A stretch of 64,000 bases of DNA, taken from Physcomitrium patens (lineage: Eukaryota > Streptophyta > Bryopsida > Funariales > Funariaceae). The notes beneath the pieces were generated by a model. That model was not told the DNA's origin. It searched no databases and was given only the letters and a program-made list of their open reading frames with translations. Below are positions 61,888 to 64,000 of the stretch, one piece after another. Both the position numbers and the translations under genes were made by a program. Location: positions 9,246,400-9,310,399 of the forward strand of contig NC_037260.1 of assembly GCF_000002425.4 (NCBI RefSeq), read 5' to 3'. The first letter of the stretch is position 1. Each line of letters begins with the position of its first letter.

Positions 61888-62040
61888 CATAGGATACCCT
61901 CATAGTTCGTGAGATGCCAAAGGATCCTAAAAGCATGTGTGTAAGATGTAAGAGTAATTAGTATTGGACATAGGATATTCTTGGGACTCGTGAGATGCCA
62001 AAAGGATCCTAGGGCCATGTGTGTAAAAGTCAAAGAGTGG
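61888..62040 (+). repeat. 81-bp tandem duplication in the copia LTR region
   Basis: Units start at 61,888 and 61,969 (CATAGGATA...). Both contain CGTGAGATGCCAAA-GGATCCTA and CATGTGTGTAA. The second unit is the less complete. Confidence 0.85.
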
Positions 62041-62758
62041 ATGTTGTTTTTTAGGGCAACAACTACCACCTATAAGTAATGGATGTTGGAAGTGAGAGAC
62101 ATCTTACTCCATACTCTCTTTGTGTGCAACCTTGCTGATGCTAAGTGTTGTGTCTTCTAAGTATTTGTTTTCTTAATAGGTTATGGGCCCACTCACCTTT
62201 ACTTGTGAGTTTTGAAGTACTTTGAAGTCTTTCTTATTGTAAGGAATAGATCTTATAGTTATTGTTGAAGTTTGAGTTTGTTATCTTCTAATCCTTCTTA
62301 TGCATCTAGTTGTTGATGTAATTTTGCTCTTATTTATTGTTAAGTGCACTTATAGTCTTTGTTGATGTTAGATTCCATATAATGATGTTTTAGAAATCTA
62401 GTGTTATATTTCTTTGCTGAAATTTATCATTGATGTTCTAACTTTGTGGTTTCATGTACTTAACTTCTTAAATAGATTGTTTTATTTTTTACAAGAAGTA
62501 TTTTTTGTGAGATTAGAAGTATTTTGTGAGAAAAAAGGGGTGATTGAAGAGTGGCAAAGCTTATACAAGAGGTTCAAATAGAGTGTAAGACTTGTGAGAA
62601 GTCTTATATGTGAAGTTGAGAGTGATACAAGAGTGAAATCACTTGTTTACTTACAAAGAGGGCATTCTGGGTTTCTAAGGCAGTAACACCTTCTTGTTGA
62701 TTTTGAGAGTTCTATATCTTCTTTTCTTGATTTTCTTTCTTACATCCCTTCCTTAGAC

Positions 62759-64000
62759 ATGGCTTCAAGTGAGGGTGAAAGCTTGAGAGTAATTGAGAAG
62801 TTTAGGGGTGACAACTTTTACCATTGGAAGAAAAAAATGGAACTTTTGTTGGCTTCATTGGACCTTTGGAACATTGTTGATGAAAGTGAAGACCCTCTAA
62901 GTGACAATGCTGATATCAAAGTGAAGAAGGAGTACAAACGTCATGAAAGGAAGGCTTTTGGGATGATTGCAATAAACCTTGATGATGCCAACTTTTCACA
63001 TATTATAGCTTGCAATGGACCAGCGGAAGCATGGAAGACTATTTGCAACATCTATGAGAGTAGAAACCTTGCCAACATCCTTTGGACAAGAAGGAAGTTC
63101 TTGACGGTAAAGATGGAAGAAAGAGATGACCTCATGGCTCATGTTAACAAGGTAAAAGCACTTGCTAATCAACTAGCAGTTGTTGACAAACCAGTTGATG
63201 ATAAGGACATTGTATTGACATTGCTCATGAGCCTTCCCGAATCCTACAACTACCTCATTGTGGCATTGGAGTCTATCAACATGAAGGAGCTTACCATGAA
63301 CTATGTCACGTCAAGACTTGCCCATGAAGTGACCAAGAGAAAAGAAAAGGAGCTTACAAGTAATGATTTGGCTCTATTTTCAAGACAAGGCAAAGATAGC
63401 TATTTTTACCAACGTGATAATTTAAAAAGCAATATGAGGAATTACTATATTTGTAGAAAATCAGGTCATTTTGCTAGAAATTGCTACAAGGCCAAGAAAG
63501 GAGATAGGGAGAATGCAAACAATGCTAGTGATAGTTTTGGTGGAGATGAGTATGCTTTCATGGCAAAAGAAGGAGCCTCCATAGCTGCCATATCAAAGTG
63601 GATTATAGATTCAGGTACTACTAAGCACATGACACCATATAAGTGTTCATTTGACACTTATGAAGAAATTCCAGCAACAAAAGTGTGGTTGGGAGACAAT
63701 GGCATGGTACAAGCTATTGGAATTGGCTCCATTGTAGTAGAGATTGTTGTAAAGGACCAAATGAAGAGGATTAGATTGAAAGAAGTCCTACATGTGCCAA
63801 AAATGAAGAAGAACCTCCTTTCGGTGAGCAAACTTGTATCACATGGTTGTAAGATTCAATTTGACATGAATGGATGTTTTGTCAAGACATTGGATGGCCA
63901 ACATGTTGCCAAAGGCCTTAGAGATGGAAATCTCTACTTCATCAATTGCAAAAAGGTGAATGGAGTTGAAGTGGTGGCATTTGTTGATTTTCCACAAGAT
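62759..64000 (+). CDS. Ty1/copia gag-pol, N-terminal 414 codons (continues past the window)
   Basis: The ATG at 62,759 opens a frame with no stop up to base 64,000. Residues about 10-35 carry the copia gag start (KFRGDNFYHWKKKMELLLAS); residues 60-200 the UBN2-type gag body (AWKTICNIYESRNLANILWT; LLMSLPESYNYLIVALESIN). A zinc-knuckle region (CRKSGHFARNC) lies at residues 232-242, an aspartic protease with WIIDSGTTKHMT (Asp284-Ser-Gly) follows, and a gag-pre-integrase domain (LLSVSKLVSHGCKIQFDMNG ... LRDGNLYFINCKK) covers residues about 350-405. Integrase, RT and RNase H should follow outside the window. Single-frame gag-pol is normal for Ty1/copia. Confidence 0.93.
   Translation, partial: MASSEGESLRVIEKFRGDNFYHWKKKMELLLASLDLWNIVDESEDPLSDNADIKVKKEYKRHERKAFGMIAINLDDANFSHIIACNGPAEAWKTICNIYESRNLANILWTRRKFLTVKMEERDDLMAHVNKVKALANQLAVVDKPVDDKDIVLTLLMSLPESYNYLIVALESINMKELTMNYVTSRLAHEVTKRKEKELTSNDLALFSRQGKDSYFYQRDNLKSNMRNYYICRKSGHFARNCYKAKKGDRENANNASDSFGGDEYAFMAKEGASIAAISKWIIDSGTTKHMTPYKCSFDTYEEIPATKVWLGDNGMVQAIGIGSIVVEIVVKDQMKRIRLKEVLHVPKMKKNLLSVSKLVSHGCKIQFDMNGCFVKTLDGQHVAKGLRDGNLYFINCKKVNGVEVVAFVDFPQD

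Larger units (their letters stand above)
61730..64000 (+). mobile_element. Element J: Ty1/copia element, 5' part, running off the window
   Basis: An LTR/leader region (about 61,730-62,758) is followed by a reading frame open from 62,759 to the window end with gag, zinc-knuckle region, protease and pre-integrase domain in Ty1/copia order. As far as it can be seen it looks whole, unlike every other element here. The LTR assignment rests on similarity to the isolated relic at 24,880-25,110 and on an 81-bp tandem duplication of the kind found in U3 regions. I could not find a clear tRNA primer site or the 5' LTR limit. Confidence 0.85.

Overview
The window is nuclear DNA of a green land plant. 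The ubiquitin moiety at 22.5-23.2 kb has the plant residues Ser19, Asp24 and Ala57, and it is fused to ribosomal protein S27a. Compact spliced genes with mostly short introns, many (TA)n tracts and large blocks of decayed Ty3/gypsy elements suggest a seedless plant, probably a bryophyte such as a moss. The organism is an inference; the plant assignment is firm.

Layout. 1-20.4 kb is almost solid retrotransposon fossil: a forward non-chromoviral Ty3/gypsy element (1 to about 6.6 kb, itself interrupted at 3.5-4.8 kb); a reverse-strand Ty3/gypsy element of another lineage with both LTRs (about 6.7-12.4 kb); the 3' half of a forward chromovirus (12.4-14.3 kb); and a reverse-strand chromovirus-like copy (14.4-19.3 kb) followed by LTR-like repeats. 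20.4-28 kb is a gene island holding the ubiquitin-S27a gene, an unrecognised three-helix membrane protein gene and a relic of a Ty1/copia-type LTR. 28-45.4 kb is again fossil-rich. A comparatively young chromovirus (32,952-38,950, about 96-97% LTR identity by eye) sits inside an older copy of its own family, which also received a truncated LTR-plus-leader piece of the 6.7-12.4 kb family. 45.4-59.2 kb is a second gene island with three well-resolved genes: SSU72 RNA polymerase II CTD phosphatase, a NIPA-type magnesium transporter, and a TORTIFOLIA1/SPIRAL2 microtubule-associated protein. 59.2-61.7 kb is AT-rich intergenic DNA. 61.7-64 kb is the start of a Ty1/copia element whose reading frame stays open to the window edge.

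The host genes have unrelated housekeeping jobs (translation and ubiquitin supply, transcription termination, Mg transport, cortical microtubules). No operon-like logic is expected or seen. All exon chains given here keep frame across every junction.

The most interesting signals are: (1) perfect arrays of heat-shock elements in the LTRs of the young chromovirus, duplicated in its 5' LTR and traceable in older LTRs of the family; (2) a U12-type (minor spliceosome) intron in SSU72; (3) the nested insertion history at 32-45 kb, including an LTR-plus-leader-only copy; and (4) an unexplained open stretch between the chromodomain and the 3' LTR of the young element.
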